Positions 11,349 through 21,586 are shown, counted from the first letter of the stretch. The stretch is 64,000 bases of DNA from Diphasiastrum complanatum (GCA_029204225.1 CM055111.1:28044340-28108339); one strand, 5' to 3'. The notes: generated by a model from the sequence alone, not told the origin. Program-made: numbers and translations.

Positions 11349-12119
11349 TGCCATGTAGGATATAGAAAAATATCAAAATAAAAAAAACAATATTGTTTAT
11401 TTGCTTGCCCACACCACTCCCAAGGCCCCCCCAACTCCCAATGATCTAACAACGGTGTCTATAGTCATAGTTAAGAACTATTAACAGTTCGGTATATAAC
11501 TTGACTAAATTCAAAAATATTCCCTCCATTGGTTACAAAAAGGGAATATTTTCATTGGATCTTGAATATGACCGCCATCCCCAAATTCGAATCAGAAAAA
11601 AATGCAAAATATTTACATATGCATTCCTTCCACGAGAATGGAAATATGAGCGCCAACTACCTATTGGAATGAGAAAATGAGTGGCATTTCCAAATTTGAA
11701 TCAAGCATACAAGCATGGAGATTGGATTGATCGTACATAGTATATAATATAATCAAATATGAGTATTTTGTTTTGCTTCATAGAATCTGGTCATAGTACT
11801 TTGATGCAACTGATTACTCTATTATTTTTTTGATGATGACATTATATCATTTACATGTGGATATCCCTATTGATTTGGCACCTTTGCAGAGAAGAGGAGG
11901 CAAAGGAATTTAAATATCTGCTGGGGATCATTCTCGTTACAAGGCAGAAGGAAAAAAAAACTTGGATTTATGGATAGATGGAACATTACATCCACAAGAT
12001 CCAAGCACTTTGACACATCCCACATTCTCTTCAATAACTCATTTAGTTACATGGATATGCAATGGGCTAGATTACTAGGATATTGTGAAAGATTGCAGAA
12101 CCATGGAAAATAACTTTAC
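11349..12119. other. Upstream region of the transposase-like gene
   Basis: AT-rich, with no supported gene on either strand. Any 5' untranslated region, promoter or further 5' exon of the gene at 12,120 would lie here, but no TATA box or splice pair could be singled out. Confidence 0.4.
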
Positions 12120-12451
12120 ATGAATAAAGTTCACTTTTTAGAAGGTGAGGTAATTCGGATATCCTCTTATTGTCAGAATAGAGATTGTCATCTCCAAAAG
12201 ATGTTAGAAGAAAATGAACAACTTAAAAAAAATAATGAATCATTACAGAAGATAAAAATCAATATCAAATCAGAACTAGAGCAAATGCAATCAGTCTTAC
12301 AGTCTATTCGTATTGAAAACTTACAATTATTGAAGGATGTGGATTTGGCAAAGAAGAAGGCTGAAAGTAAGAAGCGAAAGTGACAAAGTTGCAAGGATAT
12401 TCAAACGCTTTCAAAAGGAGGTTATCGAAATAGAAGGATTCGTGCATTCAA

Positions 12452-12545
12452 GTAAGCATATTCTGAATTTTGGAAGTTTTTCAATGACATTTGGATTTAA
12501 TTTCAGCTACGGTGATATTCTGTTAACTATTTGGTTTTTTTGAAG
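12452..12545 (+). other. Putative intron 1 of the transposase-like gene
   Basis: Donor A|GTAAGC at 12,452 and acceptor TTTTTTGAAG ending at 12,545. The 94-bp insert is T-rich and interrupts otherwise lysine-rich coding sequence. Confidence 0.55.
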
Positions 12546-13216
12546 ATCTGCATTAGTAGCTCCTCGGAATATTAAAGACAATGCTTCACTAGGAATGTCA
12601 TTGGGCACAATATTGACTTGCAAATCCATTGAGCATATCATGATGAACATTAGGATTTCAAATGTAAAGTGTAAAATAGCAGAGTCTTTGATGGTGGACA
12701 TTCAAAAAATTTTAGATAGGACTATAGTTTAGGGTGCTTGTGATTTTGCAAGTATTAGCAGAGAAGCATATGCAACAATATCTAAACTAATTAGAGAAGT
12801 TTTTAAGCAAGTTCAAATTAGAAAAGTCCCAATCCCTAGAACATATCACTTGAAGAAAGAGAGGGATACATTAAACATAGGTATGCATAAGATAACTGGA
12901 ACTCCATTTCATATTGAGGAGGTGTATGAAACTGATGGAAGATCGATATTCTATAATTCATCAAACAATTTATTTGTTGATCTATGATTACTTGCTGAGA
13001 TACATCGTCACATTCTATGATATAACCTATGAAAAGGTGAATGGAAAAATAATCATAGTACTTAAGTTAGATGAGTCAGAAATTGTGAAAGGGCAGAAGA
13101 TGGAGAGGGTTAGTATAACTCTCATGAATGGTGCTCTATCACAAATAGAGAACCAAGAAGATTTCAGATTCAGTGTCCACTCAGAAAATGATATATGGTG
13201 GTTGGCAGCGTTTCAG

Positions 13217-13297
13217 GTAACTAGCCTCATTATTACATTACATTCATTGAATAGTATTAATACATTGTAAACTAAGTCTGCTTAATTCTTTGGACAG
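13217..13297 (+). other. Putative intron 2 of the transposase-like gene
   Basis: Donor CAG|GTAACT at 13,217 and acceptor TTCTTTGGACAG ending at 13,297. Splicing is phase 0 and joins WWLAAFQ to VLKEDHD in frame, while the unspliced frame stops at 13,270. This is the best supported of the introns. Confidence 0.75.
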
Positions 13298-14116
13298 GTG
13301 CTGAAAGAGGATCATGATATATTATCATGGATATTCTCAAGGACATCTTATCCTAGGATCATCAAGGACCATATGGATGGAGGACTTCTCAATGTTCCAG
13401 GAGTTGGAGACTTCAATGTTGAATGGCACTTAGCAGGTGATTTGAAAACATTGAAATGTATGTATAATGTCTCTCACGGTGCTACATCAAAACACCCTTG
13501 TTTGAACTGCATGAAAATGGCAAAAGAAGTAACTAGGAGTACATGAATTACTAGAGAATATGCGGATCCAAACTGGAAGGCCTGTGCTGCCTATCCCCTT
13601 AAAAAATGTGCATGTTTGCACTCTTCATGTAGAAGTTAGATTAATAGAAAAGATCATTTATCTTCATATAGTTTTTGCTTGGAATACTAAGCCAGCATCA
13701 ATAGCAAAGGAAGCTATCTCTCGATTAGAAGATGTTTTATCAAAAGCAGAACTCCATAAAGGACATGTCAAAATTCAGAAAGATGAAAAGCTTTTAGGAA
13801 AGAATGGGAACATGCCAACTAAGCCAAGCATAGGAGGAGCAAAAGCATGTCGTTTTCTATCAAATCATACTGGTAAGGCTTCTTATATTCAACACTCAGT
13901 CTGGACAGATATATTGCTGCCACTCAGGATTTTGAGAAAGACGGCAAAACCAGAGTACTAAAAGTTGATGTATGGAAAAAGCTTGATAGTATGATTGCTA
14001 TTTTAAGAAAAGAAAAATACTCTGATATTGATAAGAAAGCTGTCCAAAGGACTTGTGTCGAGTTTGTTAATGCAGTATCAAAAGCATGGGGAGAAGATCA
14101 CATCACTCATTACATG

Positions 14117-14205
14117 GTTAGTATAAAATTTTCAAAATGCTTTCAAATTTTCATATATATTTAGATCCAAACATAAGACTAACATTATGATTTTGACATA
14201 TGCAG
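14117..14205 (+). other. Putative intron 3 of the transposase-like gene
   Basis: Donor ATG|GTTAGT at 14,117 and acceptor TTTTGACATATGCAG ending at 14,205. Removal joins ITHYM to HILRDHY in frame. Confidence 0.7.
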
Positions 14206-14599
14206 CACATTCTAAGAGATCATTACAACATTTTTTGCAAATACATATGGAAGCTTGAGTGTATGGTCATCACAAGGGATGGAGAAGTCACACTGGCAAG
14301 CACGAGCAACATTTCATCGAAATACACAAAATAGAGGAACCAATGAAAAACGAAACTACATTTGTCAATTGTTTCAGTGGTTCTACCGTAGAGTTCAGAT
14401 TCAACATATAACAAAGTCCACACAATACAACAAGTTTAGAAAAGCATGCAAGTTCATACAGAAAGAGAAAATCAAATGATTGATAAGTAGAAAATCATCA
14501 TTGTCATCAAATCATGACATGTTCAGAATTGCTTTGCAAATTCATTGAACATCCAATGTAAATGTATTGATTGTATTATACCAAAATACAAAGTGTCAA

Positions 14600-16366
14600 C
14601 TATTCATCATCAGATCTTGTATCAGATTCTATGGCAGTATTGTCATGAAGAAATTCTCTGCTAGCGTACGCATATAATAGATGTGCACTATCCTTATTTC
14701 CACTAAGCTCAATATAAGTGGAATACAATGAATAATGGGAGCTCCTTAAAGGAACATTCCCATCAGTAAAGCCTAAAATGTTTAAAACGTAAGATCTTTT
14801 GACAAAAATGATCTTATTCGTCTTAACAAATTTATGTCCTCCTAGGTAAAATGATAAAACTTTAACTGCCATTATAAGACTCTCCCCGACTGGGCTCAGC
14901 TTGGAATGAGCAATACAGATCTCATTCTTTAGGAAATGCCTAAGATAGTGGCCCAGTCCACTGTCCCTCTGGAACGAGGATGCATGTTGTCTGAAACCAC
15001 CTCGTCTCGCAGCAAAATCATCTGTTATGAGAGCATCTTGCAATAAGAAATATGTTAGCAAAAACACATTCAGTGATTGAAAACATTCAAATGCAAGGAA
15101 GATTAAACACTTACACATTCTTCATCATTAGCAGCAACCAGATCAGGATGATCAATATAACCACGTACCGAAGTGGAATAATAAGTGAAATGCATTAATG
15201 ATGGACGAGGGAAGCCCATCTGGGATTGAAATGCCGTGAATTCTTCATCGGATACTCCGCCTCGCCCATCCTCAGCTATATTTGATAAAGTCTTATTCAG
15301 ACATTCTTCACCGGTCATAAGTCCCTCCTCATCATCAAAATCAATACCAGCAACAAGGTCATCTGTTTCAAAATCTACAAAGTCGGAGAATTTGGAAATT
15401 GTGCCGGATAATAAACATAGAACCTCGTCCTCACGATAGTCAAAAAAATTTACATAAATCAGCAGTAGTAAAATATACATTGTCATTAATATAATATACA
15501 GACAAATTGAAAAGACATTTTGACTCCTCCATAGATTTGGATTCATCATCAGATGTATTTTGGCCAATGAAAGAATCCAGGAGAACATCAGTATTTACAT
15601 CAATAAAGTCACTATCCTTATCAGGAGTGTCGATAAGAAAGTGACCGATATCCTTAATAGCTGACTGAACAGAGCATGGTGCAAAAGGAGGGTCAGCAAC
15701 AGAAACTTCATCATCATCTGAAATATGAACTAACATGAAAAATACGAAACCACTCTGAAATTTAACCAATCGACATTTCTTGTTGCAATATGGACATATT
15801 GAATTGCTTTTGAAAAGATTAAACAATTTGGTGAACATTCTCTCCAGTCTATGTCTGAAAGCTGGGAAGAAATGAACAAGATCAGTATAATGCATGTACT
15901 GGAGTGGACCTATGGAGAAAACAGGCTTACTAAGTATATATCTGAATCTGACATAATGGTCATAAAATACATCAGAATTTGGTGGTGCAGTCCTGAAAAC
16001 ATGTAGATATGGCCTGAATAGACTGTGAAAATAGTCTAGATTTTTAGAAATCCCAAATTCACTAAGAAATGAACTCAAGTCTGAATCTCGTGAGGATGAT
16101 GAGGAAGTAAAAGAAGGTAATCCATTCTACACTGGAGTTCTGGACTACAAAAAGGTGAGAGAAAAATTGTTAGTTCTTGCTGGAATGTTTGAAATTTTGT
16201 CTTTAGTAGTGAATACACTATCTTGTTCTTCCTTGCGACAGCTCCACTGTCTGATGCCTCAGCTTGCTGTGGAGTAATATTTAGCATTGCTGGTTGGTCT
16301 GCAACAGCTGTGACACTGATTGTTTTTATCTTCATAGCATCCTCGGGGTCAGTCTGCATCTCTTAA
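14600..16366 (-). CDS. Uncharacterised spliced acidic protein, convergent with transposase-like gene
   Basis: Four overlapping minus-strand open stretches (16,359-16,075; 16,078-15,440; 15,588-15,103; 15,118-14,600) read as consecutive exons. The N-terminal part is Ala/Gln-rich (MLNITPQQAEAS), then a Ser run (TSSSSSRDSD). A candidate zinc-binding CPYCNKKC follows at about 15,790, then acidic stretches (DDDEVSVAD, DFDDEEGL) and a C-terminal block with GLGHYLRHFLK and YLGGHKF ending ESDTRSDDE. Acceptor-like TTCATATTTCAG (before DDDEV) and TTATTGCAAG (before DALITDD) and donor-like TGT|GTAAGT support splicing, though the exon phase at the last junction does not fit cleanly. I recognise no family. 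The stop codons of this gene and the transposase-like gene are about 120 bp apart, tail to tail. It may be the second gene of the same element or an unrelated host gene. Confidence 0.45.
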
Positions 16367-16410
16367 TCTTTTTGGATTTGCTTGAAGATGATGTCTGTCT
16401 GAATGGCCTT

Positions 16411-17880
16411 CCTACCCGAAAGATCAGGTTTATTCACTAAATGTTTCAATGCGTATTGATCTACGTGAAAAACAAAAGGGTATCCTAAAAGATAATGTCT
16501 AAATTTCTTTACTGAATAAATCATTCCTAGTGCTTCTCGCTCTATAGTGGAATAGTTCTTTTCTGATGCAACGAGTTGCCTACCCGCATAATACATTGGG
16601 TTATCTACATTTTGGACATCTTTCTGACTAAGCACTACACCTATTGCAAACGATGATGTATCTAAATATACATGGAACTTTTTTGCCCAATTTGGAGGTC
16701 TAACTCTAGTGGCTTCTGCTAATGACTGTTTTAACTGATCAAAAGCTTGCTGATGGTCCTGTAACCAATGGTACTCAACAGATTTTTTTTAATAAACTTG
16801 TTAAAGGAGTTACTACTATGGCATAATCCTTAATTATCCTACGATAATAACCTACGTGTCCTAGAAAACCTCTAAGCTCTTGTAGATTAGTTGGTTCTAA
16901 TAACTCTAAAATCAATTTTACTTTTTTGATGTCGGCTTGTATACCATCCTTCAAAATTTTATGTCCTAACAGGATGCCTTCCCTCATCCCGAAGTAACAC
17001 TTGGCTGGATGCAATTTAAGAGATGTCTCTTGACATATTCTTAATGTTTTCTCTAATGCGTCTAGATGGTCTTTAGTTGATGAATAGACACAAAAGTCAT
17101 GAAAGAAAATTTCTAAAAAATTCCTTGAAAAAATATTGAAAAATATTTGTCATCATACATTGGAATGTGGCAGGTGCATTACAAAGACCAAAGGGCGTTC
17201 GCGTATACACGTACGTCCCCCAATTAGTGGTGAAAGTGGTCTTGGATCTATCTTCCTCTTTTATAAAAACTTGGTTATAACCTGAGAATCCATCTAAAAA
17301 GCTATAACGTTCATGACCAACTACCTAGTCAAGAATAGTATCTGTATACAACAGAGGATGATAATCCTTTGTTGTAGCAGCATTTAGTTTTCTAAAATCA
17401 TGGCAAACTCTAATCTTGCCCGTCTTCTTCGTAGGTACTATAACTATTGGTGACACCCACTCACTGCTTAGAACATGATATATAATACCCGCTCTAAGAC
17501 ATCTATCTAATTCGTCTTTAACTAACAAGGAGTACTTTGGATTCAATCTATATTGGAGCTGCCTAACAAGTATTGTTCCCTGAATAAGTTCTATTCTATA
17601 TTTGCCCCATTTAACTGGTATCCCTATTAAATCATCCATCGACCAAGCAAATATGTTTTGGTATTTTTGAAGAAGTAATATATACTCTTCACGATCCTGG
17701 TCCGATTGGTGTTTATATAAATTCAAAATTTTACCTTTATTAATTTCTATTTCTACATAATCTGTTTTATCTACCATCCCTTTGGTCAGGCTTGCTCTGG
17801 TTCCACCCAGAACTTCCCTTGACTCGGATGTTGTTGGTATTTTCTCATCCTCGTCAATCTCATAGCATTTTATGAAATTG
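16411..17880 (-). pseudogene. Ty3/gypsy pol fragment (RT to RNase H start), truncated
   Basis: The minus strand, right to left, gives a pol region: IFAWSMDDLIGI (about 17,660), GIIYHVLSSEWVSPIVIVP, ICHDFRKLNA-type sequence (KIRVCHDFRKLN), and then the palm. The YxDD motif is altered: FFHDFCVYS near 17,085-17,105, where the first Asp of the usual DD pair is His (codon on + strand 17,099-17,101). LHPAKCYFGM and ELRGFLGHVGYYRRIIKDYA follow, then the RNase H start with REALGMIYSVKKFRHYLLG and HLVNKPDLSGR at 16,411. Coding identity stops abruptly after DLSGR, and no integrase follows to the left. Frame breaks occur around 17,020, 17,320 and 16,640-16,775. Mutated catalytic Asp and truncation make it dead. 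Confidence 0.85.
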
Positions 17881-19569
17881 ATCCGCAAATTTGCTGAAGT
17901 CATCAATAAACGTAATGAAGTACTTTGCATCACCCAATGACAATATTCTGAATGGTCCACAAATATCTGAATGCACAATTTCAAGTACCTTAGTTGCTTT
18001 ACAAACATTCTTACTAAAAGATGTTCTAGTCATCTTGCCCTTAAGACAAGATTCGCAGGTAGTTCAAATATCTCTACTTTTGATTTCGACTCCTTGAATT
18101 CTCTTACTTTTATTGGCTTGGTACAAGGCTTCCATGTTCATATGACATAGCCTTTTGTGCCACAATACATTTGTTGATTCCTGAGTTTGATTGACTTGTT
18201 CGATTCTTGTTCAAATGTTCAGTTGATACAAATTTCCTTCTCTGCTACCTTTAGCAGTCGGGTTATCAAAATCTTCCTCGAATAGTCTACAAGAGTTCTT
18301 TATGAAGGTTACTGACATGCTTGTATCAACTATCTTAGCTACAGACAGAAGATCTTTATCAAGAGTAGGGACATAAAGGACTTCCTCCAATTTCTTGTCA
18401 CCCTGATTCGTGTCTAGCCATAATACACCAGTTCCATCAACCACGTGTTTAGAACCATCTACAAGTATAATGTATCTCGAATCGTTTGTCTTCTTGTAGT
18501 CAGACAAAATTTGTTTCGAGGAAACAAAATGTGAGGTGGCTCCCGAATCAAGTACTACTTCTCGAATTGAATTAGATTAACAACATGGATGAGTACTAAC
18601 ATAAGCTGCTAAATTCCTTGTGCCCTGCCTGCTCTAGAGCATTCTGCTTTGTCTTTGACATAGGGTGAATCTGAAGGTTCACTTCGATTCTACTCCTTTG
18701 TTTCTGGGATTCTGATAACAGTCTATTGCTGCATGGCCCCATTTATGACAATGACTACATTCAATCTTTGGATTTAGCCAACACTTTTCTTTTGTGTGAC
18801 CTGATCTTCTGCATCTGTTGTAGATCTTCTTATCACCAAAATTCTTCTGTTGTTAATCAGATTGTTGTTCATTAGTCTTAGACTCATTCTTCTTAGATGA
18901 CTCCCTCTTAAACTTAGACTTCCTAAAAGATTTATTCTTCTGAGTAAATAGAGCACTTTCTGAGTCACCATTTTTGTCATAGTGTTCATGAGCTTCTACT
19001 TCTTCCTTCACTCCGTCTATTGCCTTTTGAAGTGTCATCATCGCATCTTTTGCCAATAAGGTTCGAGTTGTGTGGAATGACTTGGGTAGGGCTCGAAGAA
19101 AATAACTAAGCTATTTTTCCTTAGAAATTGTATTTTCTGCACCAGAATTTTGCAAGAAACTAAATAGATCTTTAATCTCTCGCACGAATGTATTCAGGTC
19201 TTTGCCGTCCCACTGTAGGTAAGTTAATTGGTCTTCCAAGAACATGATCTGATTATGAGATCGAGTCTCATTCTTGGTTTGCAATTTTTCCCATAAATCC
19301 TTTGCGTTTGAAATTGATGTAAGATCTAACATTATATTGTCATGCACTGAAGACACAATAATTGCTATAGCTTTGTCATTTTTTAAACTCCATTCTCGAA
19401 ATTCTTTGCCAAGAGTAGCTTCTAGTCTTTCCTCAATTGGTTCTACCCATTGCCATAGACCTTCGCCCTTCAACAAGAGTGAAGTCTTTAATTTCCAAAT
19501 CAAGTAATTTGAACCTTCTGGATCCAAGATTGTAGTGATCTTAGCTTGAATATTGGTGATCGATGACAT
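17881..19569 (-). pseudogene. Ty1/copia gag, protease and integrase N-terminus
   Basis: Right to left, the capsid-type gag (UBN2 family) starts at 19,569 with SNYLIWKLKTSLLLKGEGLW and continues LWEKLQTKNE to FLQNSGAENTISKE. A CCHC zinc knuckle CSHCHKWGHAAIDC (about 18,775-18,735) follows. Protease is marked by LDSGATSHFVSSK (about 18,555-18,515), then the gag-preintegrase segment VLYVPTLDKDLLSVAKI (about 18,390). Integrase then begins (TRTSFSK, HSDICGPF, TFIDDFSKF) and is cut at about 17,880 by gypsy sequence. Frame changes occur at about 19,110 and 18,590, so it is inactive. The PBS and LTR at 19.67 kb belong to it. The missing integrase C-terminus and RT may be the pieces at 8.3-10.4 kb. 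Confidence 0.86.
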
Positions 19570-19671
19570 CTTTTAATTCTAAATAACTTCCAAATAGCGA
19601 CTTACTAATGGATGTATGAAGAATGTTGAGAGGGATTCGAAGATAACACTGTATCAACTTTAATTCCGTAT

Positions 19672-19683
19672 GTTCTGATACCA
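19672..19683 (-). other. Primer-binding site for initiator tRNA-Met
   Basis: Minus-strand TGGTATCAGAAC, one base after the LTR end ..CCCTACA. It matches the 3' end complement of plant initiator tRNA-Met apart from the last bases, and lies directly 5' (element orientation) of the copia gag. Confidence 0.8.
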
Positions 19684-19684
19684 C

Positions 19685-20520
19685 TGTAGGGAAAATAGTA
19701 ATTACTTTTCCATAGAGAACATGATACGAATTTGAATAAATCAAATTAATATCAGTGTCTTCAATCGTAATTTTATCAAATCTATGTACTAATAGAACAG
19801 TATTTGTTTTGATTGAATATGCATGTGAAAATTATATGTGAATGTGTTAGACTTATATGCGAAAGTAAGAAACAACTCAAGACAATCTAGACAATAAGAA
19901 ACTATTGATCAAAAACTAATTTTTATAACTCTGAATCTGATTCATCAATATACATCTCTTGCTGTCTTATCTCACTATTGTGTCTCTGATTGAGTTAGTA
20001 TGAACAAGTAGTGCATATGTATTTATATTGCTACAAGATAGGTCCTTTGGCCTTTTAATACTGTAACAATAGAAATGTAACCGTTTATGACGGTTGATAT
20101 TCAAATAGACGCTCTGTTTCCAGGATCAAATAGATTTTGTTCGTGAATATTTTGCGATAGTCTATCTCTTCATCTTAGATTCATCTTTCGCGAATTGTTT
20201 GCGATAGATGACAATTCTTGAGCTTGAAGTAGGAAGCTAGAATATTTCGTGAATTGTTCGAGATAGTTTCGCGATATCTGAGGCTTGAACAAGAAACAGA
20301 AAATTTTTGCGACAAGATTCTGTTCGCAAATCTTTTGCGTTTCAACAAGAAAGCCACGAGCTTCCACAAGACGCTGTTTCGCTAATCTTTCACGAATCTT
20401 TTGAGCTGGTCACAAACAGAAATGTTTTGATTTCGTGTCCGTTTCTTTCTCATCCTTTGTCAAGTAAATTGTGCGCTTTGTTGGTAAAACCAAGATCTGT
20501 CTGATCAATTGTTCTACAGC
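19685..20520 (-). repeat. 5' LTR of the copia element (outer end uncertain)
   Basis: The LTR end CCCTACA abuts the PBS at 19,685. The other end is not fixed; 20,520 is a guess from where composition changes. The part at 20,130-20,440 is unusually rich in CG-containing words (TTCGCGAA, TTTGCGATAG, TTCGCGATA, TTCGCAAATC) for such AT-rich DNA, probably promoter (U3) sequence. Similar words occur in the LTR at 28,060-28,150. Confidence 0.5.
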
Positions 20521-20531
20521 ATCTTGCAAGG

Positions 20532-21203
20532 ATGGTGAGCATTGGAGAGTCTACTATCTTTGAATACTTTTTGGATAGTATTAGTAGACATGAAGTGAAT
20601 TGTTGCTTATCTTTAAGATCTATGATATTTAGTACTTTGTATGACAAGACAATGAAAATTGATGCTTTCAAATCTCCACTTGTTGTTGCAATTTCATTGG
20701 ATAACTATTTTTGTAATAGTTTGAATAGTGTCATAAAAGATGAAACATCATTTGTATTGGAAATCTTTGGGTCCACATGCTTTGAGCATGATCATTCCAA
20801 TGTAAGGACCAAAGATTATCCTATTTCAATGATAGGAATAATGGTAGTGTTTTGCTCTTCAAGTAGAGATTGTGGAATCTACTTGTTTTCCATCAAAGAA
20901 GTTGTCAATGGTGGAAATGTGATCTTTCAAGAGTGGAAGATTTGTAAACTCGAAGAAGCCCCTTTGGATCAATACCTTATTCAATTCATTGATGGTTTGG
21001 AGTTAAGTCAGGTGGAGCAAGTTCAAGACTCAAGGACTCCAAGAAGAACCATGAGTATCAAGATGGAACCATCAAGGCTCAATCATATGGGTCAAGCAAG
21101 GCAAGTTGTCTTTGGAAACATTATGTATGCACTTAATAGTTTAACTGATGTATCTTCAAGTGCACAAAATGCCTTGGAATCCATGGCTTGGCATGATGTT
21201 TAG
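20532..21203 (+). CDS. Uncharacterised open frame, 223 codons
   Basis: An uninterrupted frame from ATG 20,532 to the stop ending at 21,203. It opens MVSIGESTIFEYFLDSISR and later contains KDETSFVLEIFGSTCFEHDH, GIYLFSIKEVVNGG and SLTDVSSSAQNALESM. No known domain, signal peptide or clear membrane segment is recognised. The acidic-to-neutral composition with Ser and Asp looks protein-like rather than random, and it is among the longest clean plus-strand frames outside the gypsy element. It sits between a copia LTR and a Cys-containing frame at 21,272. It could be the C-terminus of an element-encoded or captured host protein, or a chance frame. Confidence 0.35.
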   Translation: MVSIGESTIFEYFLDSISRHEVNCCLSLRSMIFSTLYDKTMKIDAFKSPLVVAISLDNYFCNSLNSVIKDETSFVLEIFGSTCFEHDHSNVRTKDYPISMIGIMVVFCSSSRDCGIYLFSIKEVVNGGNVIFQEWKICKLEEAPLDQYLIQFIDGLELSQVEQVQDSRTPRRTMSIKMEPSRLNHMGQARQVVFGNIMYALNSLTDVSSSAQNALESMAWHDV

Positions 21204-21271
21204 TTTTGAAGTGCATCCTCAGTGTGTTGAAACGTACTGGCACGCCAAAGATCACTAGAAACCATTTGTAG

Positions 21272-21526
21272 AAGCTGCGCCCTGCACCTGATCAAACAAT
21301 CGATGACCACCAAGTCAAATGCAAAGCATGTGGGGGCTGGCTTACAGAGGTCCAGATGGCTGAACACCCAGAACATGGCAAGAACACGCCTCTTCCTAGT
21401 AAGAAAAGTCACCAGGAAGAGGGCCTCATGGACGATGGCTCTAACCCAGGGAAGTGCACCTATGTCCCCCATCAGAAGGTCTATGCCGTGCGCTGCACAG
21501 TCAAGGGATCCCTTAAGAGGTGGTGA
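21272..21526 (+). other. Cys-pair open frame (84 codons) lacking an ATG start
   Basis: The frame is open from a TAG at 21,269-21,271 to the TGA at 21,524-21,526 and reads protein-like: VKCKACGGWLTEVQMAEHP, then GKCTYVPHQKVYAVRCTVKG. It has a C-x2-C pair and two later Cys. The preceding ACCATTTGTAG could be a splice acceptor, which would make this an exon. It is more GC-rich than its surroundings. I know no family with this pattern; a captured host exon or zinc-ribbon piece is possible. Confidence 0.3.
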
Positions 21527-21586
21527 AAGATCCTTCATGGAACATCAAGGGATCCTCTAAGAGGTGGTGAAAGATCCTTCATGGAC
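21501..21586 (+). repeat. 44-bp tandem duplication
   Basis: TCAAGGGATC..TTCATGGA occurs at 21,501 and again at 21,545 with period 44 and only two or three differences. It overlaps the stop codon of the Cys-pair frame. Confidence 0.9.

Larger units (their letters stand above)
12120..14479 (+). pseudogene. DDE/RNase H-like transposase gene with three introns, frameshifted
   Basis: Across several frames the region reads as one protein. It starts with a Lys/Glu-rich coiled coil (12,120-12,383; LQKMLEENEQLKKNNESLQK). A segment GACDFASISREAYATISKL (12,732 onward) follows, then VLKLDESEIVKGQ with a candidate first Asp (13,066-13,100). Next comes EWHLAGDLKTLK with the second Asp and a PCLNC Cys pair (13,424-13,510), then CTLHVEVRLIEK, a C-x2-H motif (13,618-13,650), and finally SSQGMEKSHWQARATFHR, a candidate catalytic Glu (14,264-14,320). 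The order D, D, C/D(2)H, E is the signature known for several eukaryotic cut-and-paste transposase superfamilies. Introns have GT..AG ends. Frame changes occur near 13,546, 13,880 and 14,232, and an in-frame TAG lies near 12,730. I recall similar proteins only as uncharacterised genes; I cannot name the superfamily. A domesticated gene is less likely given the breaks. Confidence 0.6.

Noticed and set aside
16350-16410. Inverted terminal repeat partner for 11,311
   Set aside because: TCTTTTTGGATTT at about 16,369 resembles the inner part of the MITE right end, but the terminal GAACTCCTCTA is absent, so the match may be low-complexity chance.
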